This document shows positions 17,613 to 25,671 of a stretch of DNA of 32,345 nucleotides, piece by piece. The DNA comes from Lachnospiraceae bacterium. GTDB lineage: Bacteria > Bacillota > Clostridia > Lachnospirales > Lachnospiraceae. The stretch lies in NCBI GenBank assembly GCA_017621075.1, contig JAGATV010000035.1, positions 1-32,345 of the forward strand. Reading direction: 5' to 3'. Below the pieces are notes generated by a model that was given only the letters and a program-made list of their open reading frames with translations, was not told where the DNA came from and made no database searches. Within the stretch, counting starts at the first letter, position 1. Every line of letters starts with the position of its first letter. The position numbers and the translations under genes were made by a program.

Positions 17613-18662
17613 ATGAAACTCAGTACAGGTATCCTGGCGGGGGGCAAGAGCACCCGCATGGGCCAAAACAAGGCCTTGCTGCAACTGAATAATGTAAGAT
17701 TCATTGACAGGATCAGAAAGGAATTGAGCGGCTTTTCGGAGACGCTTATTTCTGCTGCCGCAAAGGGCGAATATGAGGATATGGGTCTGCCTGTCGTCTA
17801 TGATGAACATCAGGATATCGGACCCATCGAAGGAATTTATCAGATCTTAAAGCATGCGGGCCAGGAGTATGTGTTTATCTGTGCGGCCGACATGCCTTTC
17901 TTAAAAAAGGAACTGGTTCTTTACATGGCGGAGTTCGTCTCCTCCGATTATGACGTGTTCTGTCTGATGGACGAAGACCGTGTCCATCCCCTGTGCGCAA
18001 TTTATTCCAAACGTGTCCTTGGGGTGGTTGAGGAGCTGATCGCAGGGGGACAGTACCGTCTGGTCGACATTTTAAGCAGAGTGCGCACCAAATATATCAA
18101 ACTGGAGCAAAGCTGTTTTGAAAAGAAGTTAGTTAAGAATATCAATACAAGGAAAGAGTATCAGAGGCTGGTCCTGCCTGTGGTATTCTGTGTCAGCGCG
18201 GTCAAGGACAGCGGGAAGACAGGACTGATCATCCGATTGATCAATGAGTTTATTAAAGAGGACTACTCGGTTGCTGTGATCAAGCATGACGGGCATGATT
18301 ATAGTATGGATCATGAGGGAACGGATACTTACAGATTCCGTGAGGCGGGAGCGTTATACAGCGCTATTTTTTCCGACACCCAGTTTTCTGTGAATGGCAG
18401 GAGAAAGTCTTCTGTTTGGGAGATGATCGCCCGATGTGAGGATGCGGACGTCATCATCATAGAAGGCATGAAGGAATCCAGCCTGCCCAAGATTGAAGTG
18501 GTGCGGCAAAAGATCTCTTCCGCAAGTATCTGTGATCCCGATACCCTGATCTTGATAGCCACCGATGTAGTATCCCCCAAAGAAGTATCCTGTCCCGTTT
18601 ACGGACTGGATGATACAGAGGGGATCTTTTTATGCCTGAAACAGTATTTTGGGCTTACTTAG
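17613..18662 (+). CDS. mobA: MobA-MobB fusion, molybdenum cofactor guanylyltransferase with GTP-binding adaptor
   Basis: This 349-residue fusion has MobA at about 1-185 and MobB at about 187-349. MobA links GMP to Mo-cofactor to give the MGD form used by formate dehydrogenase; its nucleotide loop ILAGGKSTRMGQNKALL and the metal-site region CAADMPF are intact. MobB is a P-loop GTPase that assists MobA. Its Walker A reads AVKDSGKT (196-203), with Ala where the first Gly is expected; the later DADVIIIEGMKES matches MobB. Fusions of the two are known in other bacteria. The start is 9 bases after moeA with only a weak GGAAGG site inside the moeA end, suggesting translational coupling. Confidence 0.9.
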   Translation: MKLSTGILAGGKSTRMGQNKALLQLNNVRFIDRIRKELSGFSETLISAAAKGEYEDMGLPVVYDEHQDIGPIEGIYQILKHAGQEYVFICAADMPFLKKELVLYMAEFVSSDYDVFCLMDEDRVHPLCAIYSKRVLGVVEELIAGGQYRLVDILSRVRTKYIKLEQSCFEKKLVKNINTRKEYQRLVLPVVFCVSAVKDSGKTGLIIRLINEFIKEDYSVAVIKHDGHDYSMDHEGTDTYRFREAGALYSAIFSDTQFSVNGRRKSSVWEMIARCEDADVIIIEGMKESSLPKIEVVRQKISSASICDPDTLILIATDVVSPKEVSCPVYGLDDTEGIFLCLKQYFGLT

Positions 18663-18688
18663 TGCGGACAGAAAGGCAAGGTATTGCT

Positions 18689-19717
18689 ATGAAGCTGATA
18701 AGAACGGAAGATGCGGTGGGGCAGGTACTGTGCCATGATATCACACAGATCATCCCCGGCGTGGTAAAGGATGCGGTGTTCCGGAAAGGACATATTGTTA
18801 CAAAAGAGGACATTCCTGTGCTGTTATCCGTGGGAAAGGAGCATCTCTATGTGTGGGAAAAAAAGGAAGGAATCCTGCATGAGGATGAAGCGGCGGAGAT
18901 CCTTAGGGATATCTGCCTGAATGAAAATATGACGGCTGCCGATCCCAAGGAAGGAAAGATCGAGATCAGGGCGGCAGCGGACGGTCTTTTGAAGATCGAC
19001 ACCGAAAGACTGCATGCGGTCAACGGTCTGGGAGAGATGATGATCGCCACGGTGCACGGCAATTTCCCGGTGAAGGCCGGGGACAAGATTGCCGCTACCC
19101 GTATCATTCCGCTGGTGATCGAACAGGAGAAGATGGACCGGGCTAAAGAGGCGGCAGGTGAGAAGCCTCTTCTTGCCATTTTGCCCTTCCGCCATACCAG
19201 GGTGGGAATCGTCACCACGGGGAGCGAGGTGTTCAAGGGCAGGATCGAGGATGCCTTTGGCCCTGCTATCCGAAGGAAACTTTCCGAGTATGACACGGAA
19301 GTGATGGGACAGAAGATCCTGGATGACAGCCGGGAGGATATCGTGCAGGCCATCCGTTCTTTTATAGAGGAAGGTGCGGACCTGGTGCTCTGTACCGGCG
19401 GTATGAGCGTGGACCCGGATGACAGGACCCCCGGCGCCATCAAGGCTACGGGCGCAAGGATAGTTTCCTACGGGGCCCCGGTGCTTCCGGGAGCTATGTT
19501 CCTGCTGGCTTATTATGAGGAGGCCGGCAGGCAGATACCCATTCTGGGACTGCCCGGCTGCGTCATGTATGCCGGCCGCACGATTTTTGATCTGGTACTG
19601 CCGAGGGTATTGGCGGGCGAGATCCTGACGCAGGAGGATCTGATAAGCTATGGGGAAGGAGGGCTTTGCCTGAATTGCGAGGTATGCCATTTCCCCAACT
19701 GTGGTTTTGGAAAATAG
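18689..19717 (+). CDS. MoeA/Mog-like molybdopterin-binding protein with C-terminal cysteine motif
   Basis: This 342-residue protein shares the Mog/MoeA molybdopterin-binding fold in its second half ([14 protein letters not shown], then [20 protein letters not shown] and [16 protein letters not shown]) but has a different N-terminal half of about 170 residues instead of MoeA domains I and II. It is thus not a second true MoeA. The tail carries Cys327, Cys330, Cys333 and Cys338 ([16 protein letters not shown]), fit for a metal or iron-sulfur cluster. A role in late Mo-cofactor handling for the dehydrogenase is inferred from context. ATG 18689 is preferred over ATG 18632, which overlaps the mobA-mobB end. 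Confidence 0.82.
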   Translation: MKLIRTEDAVGQVLCHDITQIIPGVVKDAVFRKGHIVTKEDIPVLLSVGKEHLYVWEKKEGILHEDEAAEILRDICLNENMTAADPKEGKIEIRAAADGLLKIDTERLHAVNGLGEMMIATVHGNFPVKAGDKIAATRIIPLVIEQEKMDRAKEAAGEKPLLAILPFRHTRVGIVTTGSEVFKGRIEDAFGPAIRRKLSEYDTEVMGQKILDDSREDIVQAIRSFIEEGADLVLCTGGMSVDPDDRTPGAIKATGARIVSYGAPVLPGAMFLLAYYEEAGRQIPILGLPGCVMYAGRTIFDLVLPRVLAGEILTQEDLISYGEGGLCLNCEVCHFPNCGFGK

Positions 19718-19733
19718 ACGGAGGTATGGAATC

Positions 19734-20213
19734 ATGTCAGGTTTTACTCATTTTGACGAACAGGGAAATGCCATTATGGTGGATGTGACGGACAAAGCGG
19801 TGACGGAGCGCACGGCTGTGGCAAGTGGCTGCATCCGCTTAAGCAGCCAGGTGTTTGATATCATCAGAAACGGCACTGCCAAAAAGGGCGATGTGCTGGG
19901 GACTGCCAGGATCGCAGGCATTATGGCGGCCAAGAGGACTTCCGACCTGATTCCCTTATGCCATCCGTTGATGCTGACAAAAGTAACCATTGATTTTAGC
20001 TTGGAGGAGGCCACAAATTCCATTCAATGTATCTGTACGGTCAAGCTTTCCGGCAAAACGGGCGTGGAGATGGAGGCCCTTACCGGTGTGAGCGTGGCAC
20101 TGCTGACCATCTATGATATGTGCAAGGCCGTGGACCGTGGTATGGAACTGGGCGAGATCCACCTGGTAGAAAAAATGGGTGGAAAGAGTGGTCACTTCGT
20201 AAGAGAGAAATAG
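19734..20213 (+). CDS. moaC: Cyclic pyranopterin monophosphate synthase MoaC
   Basis: This 159-residue enzyme works with MoaA in the first step of Mo-cofactor synthesis, turning the MoaA product of GTP into cyclic pyranopterin monophosphate. The family blocks [53 protein letters not shown] and VEKMGGKSG are all present. Start ATG 19734 follows GGAGG at 19720-19724 (9 bases); an in-frame GTG-type extension to 19701 would overlap the upstream gene. It is followed 7 bases later by modA. Confidence 0.97.
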   Translation: MSGFTHFDEQGNAIMVDVTDKAVTERTAVASGCIRLSSQVFDIIRNGTAKKGDVLGTARIAGIMAAKRTSDLIPLCHPLMLTKVTIDFSLEEATNSIQCICTVKLSGKTGVEMEALTGVSVALLTIYDMCKAVDRGMELGEIHLVEKMGGKSGHFVREK

Positions 20214-20220
20214 GAGTGAT

Positions 20221-21063
20221 ATGACCATGAAGAACAACAAAATAAGAAAGATCGTAACGATGATGACAGCGCGGGCCGTGAGCACCCTGATGATGGGAAC
20301 ACTCACTGCCTGCGGAGAAGAGGAAGAGAAACAGGGGACCACTCAGGCGGACAGCCGGGCCAAAGAGCCTGTGGAACTGACGATCCTTGCCGCTGCATCC
20401 CTGACAGATGTCTGTAATGAGATAAAGACCCTGTACGAGGCTGCCAATCCCAATGTAACGCTGACCTTCTCTTACGGCGGTTCCGGTGCCCTGCAGACCC
20501 AGATCGAGGAGGGGGCACCTGCTGATCTGTTCCTTTCTGCGGCCACCAAGCAGATGACGGCATTGCAGGAGCAGGGACTGATGGAGGATGACAGCATCGT
20601 GCAGCTTTTGGAAAACAAGGTGGTGCTGATCGTTCCTGCGGACAGCAGCTTAGAGGTGGCTTCCTTTGAGGATGTGACGACAGACAAGGTGACCATGATC
20701 GGTCTGGGAGAGCCCGGAAGCGTTCCTGTGGGACAGTATTCAGAGGAAATCTTCACCACCCTGGGTACACTGGATGAAGTGAAGGCAAAGGCCAATTATG
20801 GCTCTGATGTAAGAACGGTGCTCTCCTGGGTGGAGACCTCTGCTGTGGACTGCGGCGTGGTCTATGCAACGGATGCGTACACTACCGATCGGGTAAAGAT
20901 CGTGTGTGAGGCCCCGGAAGGCTCCTGCAAAAGGGTCATCTATCCTGCGGGAATCGTAAAGGCCAGCGGGCAGAAGGAGGAAGCTGCAAAGTTCCTGGAG
21001 TACTTACAGAGTGATGAGACCTCAAAGCTGTTTGCGTCTTATGGATTCTCCCTCATGAATTGA
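20221..21063 (+). CDS. modA: Molybdate ABC transporter substrate-binding lipoprotein ModA
   Basis: This 280-residue lipoprotein captures molybdate outside the membrane and hands it to ModB. The signal ends in a lipobox LTAC with Cys31 as the likely lipidated residue, though the hydrophobic stretch is short and interrupted by Arg18. Mature protein starts with ELTILAAASLTDVCNEI and contains FSYGGSGALQTQIEEGAPADLF and IGLGEPGSVPVGQYS, all typical of ModA oxyanion-binding loops. AGGAG at 20212-20216 fits ATG 20221 or ATG 20227. It is first in modABC, placed inside the cofactor block. Confidence 0.95.
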   Translation: MTMKNNKIRKIVTMMTARAVSTLMMGTLTACGEEEEKQGTTQADSRAKEPVELTILAAASLTDVCNEIKTLYEAANPNVTLTFSYGGSGALQTQIEEGAPADLFLSAATKQMTALQEQGLMEDDSIVQLLENKVVLIVPADSSLEVASFEDVTTDKVTMIGLGEPGSVPVGQYSEEIFTTLGTLDEVKAKANYGSDVRTVLSWVETSAVDCGVVYATDAYTTDRVKIVCEAPEGSCKRVIYPAGIVKASGQKEEAAKFLEYLQSDETSKLFASYGFSLMN

Positions 21064-21095
21064 TTTTGGCTTGATGGATACAGGAAGGAAGAAAA

Positions 21096-21767
21096 ATGGA
21101 TTTTTCACCATTATGGATATCTTTGAAAGTAGCGTTTACTGCTACGGTATTTACTTTCCTTTTGGGACTGATCACCGCAAGGCTGGTAGTCTCCATGGGA
21201 AGGCTTGGGTCCCTGATGGACGGGATCTTTTCCCTGCCCATGGTGCTGCCTCCTACGGTGGTGGGGTTTTTCCTGCTGCTGATCTTTGGAAAGAACAGTG
21301 CGTTCGGCCGGTTTTTGATGAAGCTGGGCATCAATGTGCTGTTTACCTGGCAGGGTGCTGTGATCGCGGCGGTAGTGGTATCCTTTCCCATTATGTACCG
21401 CACGGCCAGAGGCGCCTTTGAGCAGGTGGACCCAAATCTGATCCATGCGGCCAGAACTCTTGGCATGACGGAATCCCAGATTTTTAGGCGGGTCATGCTG
21501 CCGGTGTCCTGGCCGGGAGTGGCGGCGGCAACCATCCTTGCCTTTGCCAGGGCCTTGGGGGAATTCGGTGCCACCATCATGCTGGCGGGGAATATTCCGG
21601 GCAAGACCCAGACGATGTCCGTTGCCATCTACACGGCGGTACAGAGTGGTGACCGTTCCCTGGCATACCGCTGGGTGGCCATCATCATGGCAATCTCCTT
21701 TGCCACTATCATTCTCATGAATTACTGGATGGATTACCAGACCAGGCTCATGAAGCGGGGAAGGTAA
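21096..21767 (+). CDS. modB: Molybdate ABC transporter permease ModB
   Basis: This 223-residue membrane protein has about five transmembrane segments and forms the molybdate channel as a dimer. The cytoplasmic EAA-type loop ARTLGMTESQIFRRVMLPVSW, which docks on ModC, lies at about residues 125-145, and ARALGEFGATIMLAGNIPGK is a ModB signature. GGAAGG at 21083-21088 precedes the start. It lies 32 bases after modA and 9 before modC. Confidence 0.96.
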   Translation: MDFSPLWISLKVAFTATVFTFLLGLITARLVVSMGRLGSLMDGIFSLPMVLPPTVVGFFLLLIFGKNSAFGRFLMKLGINVLFTWQGAVIAAVVVSFPIMYRTARGAFEQVDPNLIHAARTLGMTESQIFRRVMLPVSWPGVAAATILAFARALGEFGATIMLAGNIPGKTQTMSVAIYTAVQSGDRSLAYRWVAIIMAISFATIILMNYWMDYQTRLMKRGR

Positions 21768-21776
21768 GGTGGAACC

Positions 21777-22817
21777 ATGGCATTGTATGTGGATATCGAA
21801 AAGAAATGCGGAGATTTTTGCCTGAAAGTTAAATTTGAGGCAGAAAGGGAAGTGTTTGCCATCCTGGGCGCTTCTGGCTGCGGAAAGAGCCTGACATTAA
21901 AATGTATCGCCGGCATTGAAAGGCCGGACAAGGGCGTCATCCGGCTGGATGGCAGGGTGCTTTTTGATGCGGAAAAGCATATCAACCTGCCTACAAGAAA
22001 GCGCAGAGTGGGTTATCTGTTCCAGGATTACGCCCTGTTCCCCAATATGACCGTGCTGCAGAACGTTATGTGCGGAACCGGGGACAAGGAGGAGGCAGAG
22101 AAACTGGTCGAGAGATTCTGCCTGACAGGAAAGGAACACCTGTATCCGGCACAACTGTCCGGGGGTCAGAAGCAGCGTGTGGCCATTGCCAGGATGCTTG
22201 GCGCAAAGCCGGATCTCATCATGCTGGATGAGCCATTCTCGGCACTGGACAATCATTTAAAGACAAGGCTGGAGCGGGAGATCATGGAGACACTCGACTC
22301 CTTTGGAAAGACGGCCCTGTTTGTGTCCCATGACAGGAATGAGGTCTACCGCCTGACGGACAGGATCGCAGTCATGGAGGAGGGACGGATCGTGGAGCTG
22401 CAGCCCAAGAAAGAACTGTTCCAAAATCCCAGGACTCTGTCGGGAACCCTGCTTACCGGCTGTAAGAATATCACGCGGCTGGAAAGATCTTTGCCGGGAG
22501 AATTCTGGGCCGGGGACTGGGGCATCAGGCTGCGCATTCCGGACACCGGGCAGAGCCCTAGCTACGCAGGCTTCCGCGCCCACTATTTTCAGGTGACGGA
22601 CCGGATGGAGGATGCCAATGTCTTTGACTGTGAGGTCCTGCGGGTCATAGAGGACACTTTTTCGGTGATCGTTCTATTCAGACAGCGGGGGTATGAGGCG
22701 GCAGGAGAATTTGGCGTACTGACTTATGAGCTTCCCAAAGAAAAGTGGGAACAGATCAAGGATGTCGGTTTCTATTTGAAAATCCCGGCAGGACAACTGA
22801 TTTTGATGGAAAAGTGA
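21777..22817 (+). CDS. modC: Molybdate ABC transporter ATPase ModC
   Basis: This 346-residue cytoplasmic ATPase powers molybdate uptake. Walker A is GASGCGKSL (about residue 30), the Q-loop FQDYALFPN, the signature LSGGQKQRVAIARM, and Walker B LIMLDEPFSALD, followed by the switch His in SHDRNE. The C-terminal 110 residues (from about 235) form one short accessory domain, shorter than the pair of MOP domains in E. coli ModC, so molybdate sensing through this end is uncertain. AAGGTGG at 21766-21772 precedes the start. Confidence 0.95.
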   Translation: MALYVDIEKKCGDFCLKVKFEAEREVFAILGASGCGKSLTLKCIAGIERPDKGVIRLDGRVLFDAEKHINLPTRKRRVGYLFQDYALFPNMTVLQNVMCGTGDKEEAEKLVERFCLTGKEHLYPAQLSGGQKQRVAIARMLGAKPDLIMLDEPFSALDNHLKTRLEREIMETLDSFGKTALFVSHDRNEVYRLTDRIAVMEEGRIVELQPKKELFQNPRTLSGTLLTGCKNITRLERSLPGEFWAGDWGIRLRIPDTGQSPSYAGFRAHYFQVTDRMEDANVFDCEVLRVIEDTFSVIVLFRQRGYEAAGEFGVLTYELPKEKWEQIKDVGFYLKIPAGQLILMEK

Positions 22818-22830
22818 TCGGAGAAACAAG

Positions 22831-23808
22831 ATGACAGACGGTTTTGGAAGGACCATTGACTATTTGAGAATATCCGTGACGGACAAATGCAATTTGCGGT
22901 GCCGTTACTGTATGCCCCGGGAAGGCATCGCCCTGATCCCCCACCGGGAGCTTCTGACCCTGGAGGAGGTTTACCGGGTGGTGCGGATCATGGCCGGAAT
23001 GGGGATCTGTAAGGTGCGCATCACCGGGGGAGAACCTCTGGTGCGGAAGAATGTCACCAAACTTATCAAAGACATTCACGGGCTGCCCGGTATGGAGGAG
23101 ATCGCCATGACCACCAATGGGGTGCTTCTGGGAGAGCAGGTGGAGGAACTGAAAGCAGCGGGGCTTACCGGGGTGAATATCAGCCTGGATACCCTGCATC
23201 CCCAAACCTTTGAGCGGATCACCGGTTTTGATCGTCACGGACAGGTCATGGAAGCTGTGGAAAAGGTGCTTGAGCAGGGTATGAAGCTCAAGATCAACTG
23301 TGTGCCCTGCAGAGGACTGAATGACACAGAACTGACAGAACTGGCATCTTTGGCCAAGGAAAGGCCTGTGGATATCCGGTATATCGAGCTGATGCCCGTG
23401 GGCTGCGGCAGGGATTTTGAAGGCATCCCCTCCCATGAGATCCTGGCAGGACTTGAGGCTTGCTACGGTAAGGCGCAGCTCTCGGAAGAAAAACGGGGGA
23501 ACGGTCCGGCCCGATATTATGATTTTCCGGGATTTTGTGGCAAAGTGGGATTTATCAGCCCTATTTCCCATAAATTCTGCGGGGAGTGCAACCGGGTCCG
23601 GCTCACGGCGGAGGGCAGGCTGAAGCTCTGCCTCCATTATGACCGGGGACTGGAGTTAAAGCCCCTGCTTCGGGGCGGTGCCACGGATGGGGACATCCGT
23701 CATGAAGTGGAGGAGGCTTTGCAGAAGAAGCCAAAGGAGCATGATTTTGAGCACATTGGGGAAAGAGAAGGTTCCGAGAAGCGCAAGATGGTACAGATAG
23801 GAGGATGA
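22831..23808 (+). CDS. moaA: GTP 3',8-cyclase MoaA (radical SAM)
   Basis: This 325-residue radical-SAM enzyme turns GTP into the 3',8-cyclo product that MoaC then rearranges. The SAM-cluster cysteines are Cys20, Cys24 and Cys27 (CNLRCRYC), the SAM-contact GGEPL is at 66-70, and the second cluster uses Cys250, Cys253 and Cys267. The chain ends in the GG pair required in MoaA (QIGG). The stop codon overlaps the ribosome binding site of the next gene, so the two are tightly linked. GGAG at 22820-22823 supports the start. Confidence 0.97.
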   Translation: MTDGFGRTIDYLRISVTDKCNLRCRYCMPREGIALIPHRELLTLEEVYRVVRIMAGMGICKVRITGGEPLVRKNVTKLIKDIHGLPGMEEIAMTTNGVLLGEQVEELKAAGLTGVNISLDTLHPQTFERITGFDRHGQVMEAVEKVLEQGMKLKINCVPCRGLNDTELTELASLAKERPVDIRYIELMPVGCGRDFEGIPSHEILAGLEACYGKAQLSEEKRGNGPARYYDFPGFCGKVGFISPISHKFCGECNRVRLTAEGRLKLCLHYDRGLELKPLLRGGATDGDIRHEVEEALQKKPKEHDFEHIGEREGSEKRKMVQIGG

Positions 23809-23810
23809 AC

Positions 23811-24737
23811 ATGGGAGAAGTAGTTGCAGTATGCATCAGTGAGAAGAAGGGAACAGCCAAGAAAAATATCGGCCAGTGCAGATTCCTGGAAAACTGGGGG
23901 CTTCAGAAGGATGCCCATGCCGGAGACTGGCACAGACAGGTAAGCCTTTTGTCCTACGAAAGGGTGGAGGAATTCAGAAAGCGCGGCGCCGATGTGGCAG
24001 ACGGCGCATTCGGCGAGAATCTTCTGGTAAAGGGCTTTGATTTCAAGACTTATCCCGTGGGAACCATTTTTCGATGCAATGATGTGGTGCTGGAGATCAC
24101 CCAGATCGGCAAGAAGTGTCATTCCGAGTGCGAGATCTTCCATCAGGTGGGGGACTGTATCATGCCCAGAGAGGGAGTGTTCGCCAGAGTGCTAAAGGGC
24201 GGAGTGATCAAAGTGGGCGACGAACTGGTGCTGGTGGAGGAGAAAAAGAAATTCCGGGTGGGAATCATCACCGCAAGCGACAAAGGAAGTCTGGGACAGA
24301 GGGAGGACTTAAGCGGTCCTGTCATTAAAGAGATCCTGGAGGCAGAAGGCTATGAGATCATCAGCAGCAAGGTGCTGCCCGATGATGAGGACTGCCTTTA
24401 TGAAGAAATGGTACGCCTGGCAGACGCAGAAAAGGCAGACTTGATCCTTACCACAGGCGGTACGGGACTGTCCCCCAGGGACAATACTCCGGAGGCCACC
24501 CTCAGGGCAGCCACCAAGAACGTGCCCGGTATTGCGGAGGCCATCCGCTATCAGAGCCTTCAGATCACGCCCAGGGCTATGCTCAGCCGTGCAGTCAGCG
24601 TCATGCGCAACCGCACGCTGATCGTCAATCTTCCCGGCAGTCCCAAGGCGGTGCGGGAATGTCTGGGATTTCTGCTTCCTTCCCTTTCCCATGGACTGGG
24701 TATCATGACCGGGGCGGAGGGCGAATGCGCAAGGTAG
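23811..24737 (+). CDS. MOSC domain fused to MogA/MoaB-type molybdopterin adenylyltransferase
   Basis: This 308-residue two-domain protein has a MOSC domain (about 1-145) with conserved Cys residues in KKCHSECEIFHQVGDCIMP, and a Mog domain (about 148-308) with VGIITASDKGS, LILTTGGTGLSPRDNTPEA and LIVNLPGSPKAV. The Mog part should adenylate molybdopterin before MoeA inserts molybdenum. MOSC domains bind Mo-cofactor and often handle sulfur, so this may join cofactor assembly to sulfuration or delivery (inference). ATG 23811 is preferred: AGGAGG at 23799-23804, which encodes the end of MoaA, is 6 bases away, whereas ATG 23805 touches it. Last gene of the block. Confidence 0.92.
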   Translation: MGEVVAVCISEKKGTAKKNIGQCRFLENWGLQKDAHAGDWHRQVSLLSYERVEEFRKRGADVADGAFGENLLVKGFDFKTYPVGTIFRCNDVVLEITQIGKKCHSECEIFHQVGDCIMPREGVFARVLKGGVIKVGDELVLVEEKKKFRVGIITASDKGSLGQREDLSGPVIKEILEAEGYEIISSKVLPDDEDCLYEEMVRLADAEKADLILTTGGTGLSPRDNTPEATLRAATKNVPGIAEAIRYQSLQITPRAMLSRAVSVMRNRTLIVNLPGSPKAVRECLGFLLPSLSHGLGIMTGAEGECAR

Positions 24738-24748
24738 ACGTGCCTAAT

Positions 24749-24821
24749 GGCAATAATTGCCGGTAGCATTCTTAAATGTTACATGTTAGTATAAATTTTG
24801 TAATAATTATGTAACATTTAA
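24749..24821 (+). promoter_or_regulatory. Two perfect inverted repeats upstream of the CAP-domain gene
   Basis: GGCAAT-A-ATTGCC at 24749-24761 is one perfect palindrome. A second is TTAAATGTTACAT (24772-24784) with its exact complement at 24809-24821, separated by 24 AT-rich bases that include TATAAA (24790-24795), a possible -10. The right arm abuts the AAGGAGG site, so folding of the RNA could also hide the start of translation. Confidence 0.55.
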
Positions 24822-24831
24822 GGAGGAAACC

Positions 24832-25521
24832 ATGAAGAACAAAAGATTATTGGCAACCGTATTCTTATCGGCGGCAGTGGCGGCGGGAAGTATTGCTGTT
24901 CCTGCCCATGCAGCGGAAGCAGGGACGGTGAGGGAACTGACCGGCGGCTGTTACAAGGTGTACATCGGACAGGGGACGGAGAGCCTGTCCCGGTTATTGG
25001 AAAAGATCTGTACGGCAATGGGCAATGGTGGAAATCTTTGTCCGGAAACCCCGGCTCCGGAAACACCCATTCCACCGATTGCGGAGAATCCGGGTGTACA
25101 GGAACCTGACATGGCTCCCTCAGAGGGAGAAGCCAAAGAAGAGGACCTTTCCTACGGAGAGCAGATCGTAAAGCTGGTCAACGAGGAGCGGGCGAAGGCA
25201 GGACTTGCGACTCTTACGGTGGACAAAGACATTACGGCTGCCGCAAATGTGCGGGCAAAAGAGATCACACAGAAGTTTGCCCACACCAGACCGGACGGCA
25301 GCAGTTTCAGCAGCGCGTTGAAAGAACAGGGCGTAGTGTTCAGAGGCAGCGGTGAGAACATTGCCTGGGGCCAGAAGTCTCCCCGGCAGGTGATGGAGGG
25401 CTGGATGAACAGTGAAGGGCACCGGGCCAATATCCTGAATGCGAATTTTAAGAATATCGGAGTGGGACATTACCGGGACGATAACGGTGTGAACTACTGG
25501 GTACAGTTATTTACCTACTGA
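24832..25521 (+). CDS. Secreted CAP-domain (SCP/PR-1-like) protein
   Basis: This 229-residue exported protein has a signal peptide of about 28 residues (KNKRLLA, hydrophobic core, cleavage near AHA-AEA). A linker with repeated Pro-Glu-Thr (about residues 64-100) leads to a CAP domain at about 105-229. CAP marks are LVNEERAKAGL, FAHTRPDGSSF, SGENIAWGQ, GHRANILNANFKNIGVGHY and WVQLFTY, as in bacterial YkwD-type proteins. It would act at the cell surface; biochemical role is unknown. It sits between the cofactor block and the dehydrogenase but has its own regulatory region and terminator, so a link to molybdenum is not implied. Confidence 0.9.
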   Translation: MKNKRLLATVFLSAAVAAGSIAVPAHAAEAGTVRELTGGCYKVYIGQGTESLSRLLEKICTAMGNGGNLCPETPAPETPIPPIAENPGVQEPDMAPSEGEAKEEDLSYGEQIVKLVNEERAKAGLATLTVDKDITAAANVRAKEITQKFAHTRPDGSSFSSALKEQGVVFRGSGENIAWGQKSPRQVMEGWMNSEGHRANILNANFKNIGVGHYRDDNGVNYWVQLFTY

Positions 25522-25531
25522 TCGATTGCAG

Positions 25532-25561
25532 ACAGGCGGCTCTTATGAGCTGCCTGTTTTT
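25532..25561 (+). terminator. Intrinsic terminator after the CAP-domain gene
   Basis: An 11-bp stem with one G-U pair (25532-25542 with 25547-25557), loop TTAT, then TTTTT after the stem. Confidence 0.9.
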
Positions 25562-25594
25562 GCGCTGTTAAAGCTTCGTTAAAATTTTAATTTA

Positions 25595-25623
25595 TTGTAT
25601 AATTTTTTTCAGTATAGTATAAT
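25595..25623 (+). promoter_or_regulatory. Promoter of the formate dehydrogenase operon
   Basis: TTGTAT (25595-25600), 17-bp spacer, perfect TATAAT (25618-25623). A second TATAAT lies at 25598-25603, overlapping the -35, so two start points are possible. The 12-bp palindrome TTAAAATTTTAA at 25579-25590 just upstream could be a regulator site. Confidence 0.65.
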
Positions 25624-25671
25624 TGGCTTAGGTATGACTATCTATGTCTTAAATACATTAAGGAGGCTTTC

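Noticed and set aside
18824-19735. Open frame of 303 codons on the - strand opposite the MoeA-like gene
   Set aside because: It is a shadow of the + strand gene; its translation has no known motif.
25522-25671. Mo-cofactor riboswitch ahead of the formate dehydrogenase operon
   Set aside because: The gap is AT-rich and contains only a terminator, promoter boxes and a short palindrome, with no extended paired RNA structure visible.
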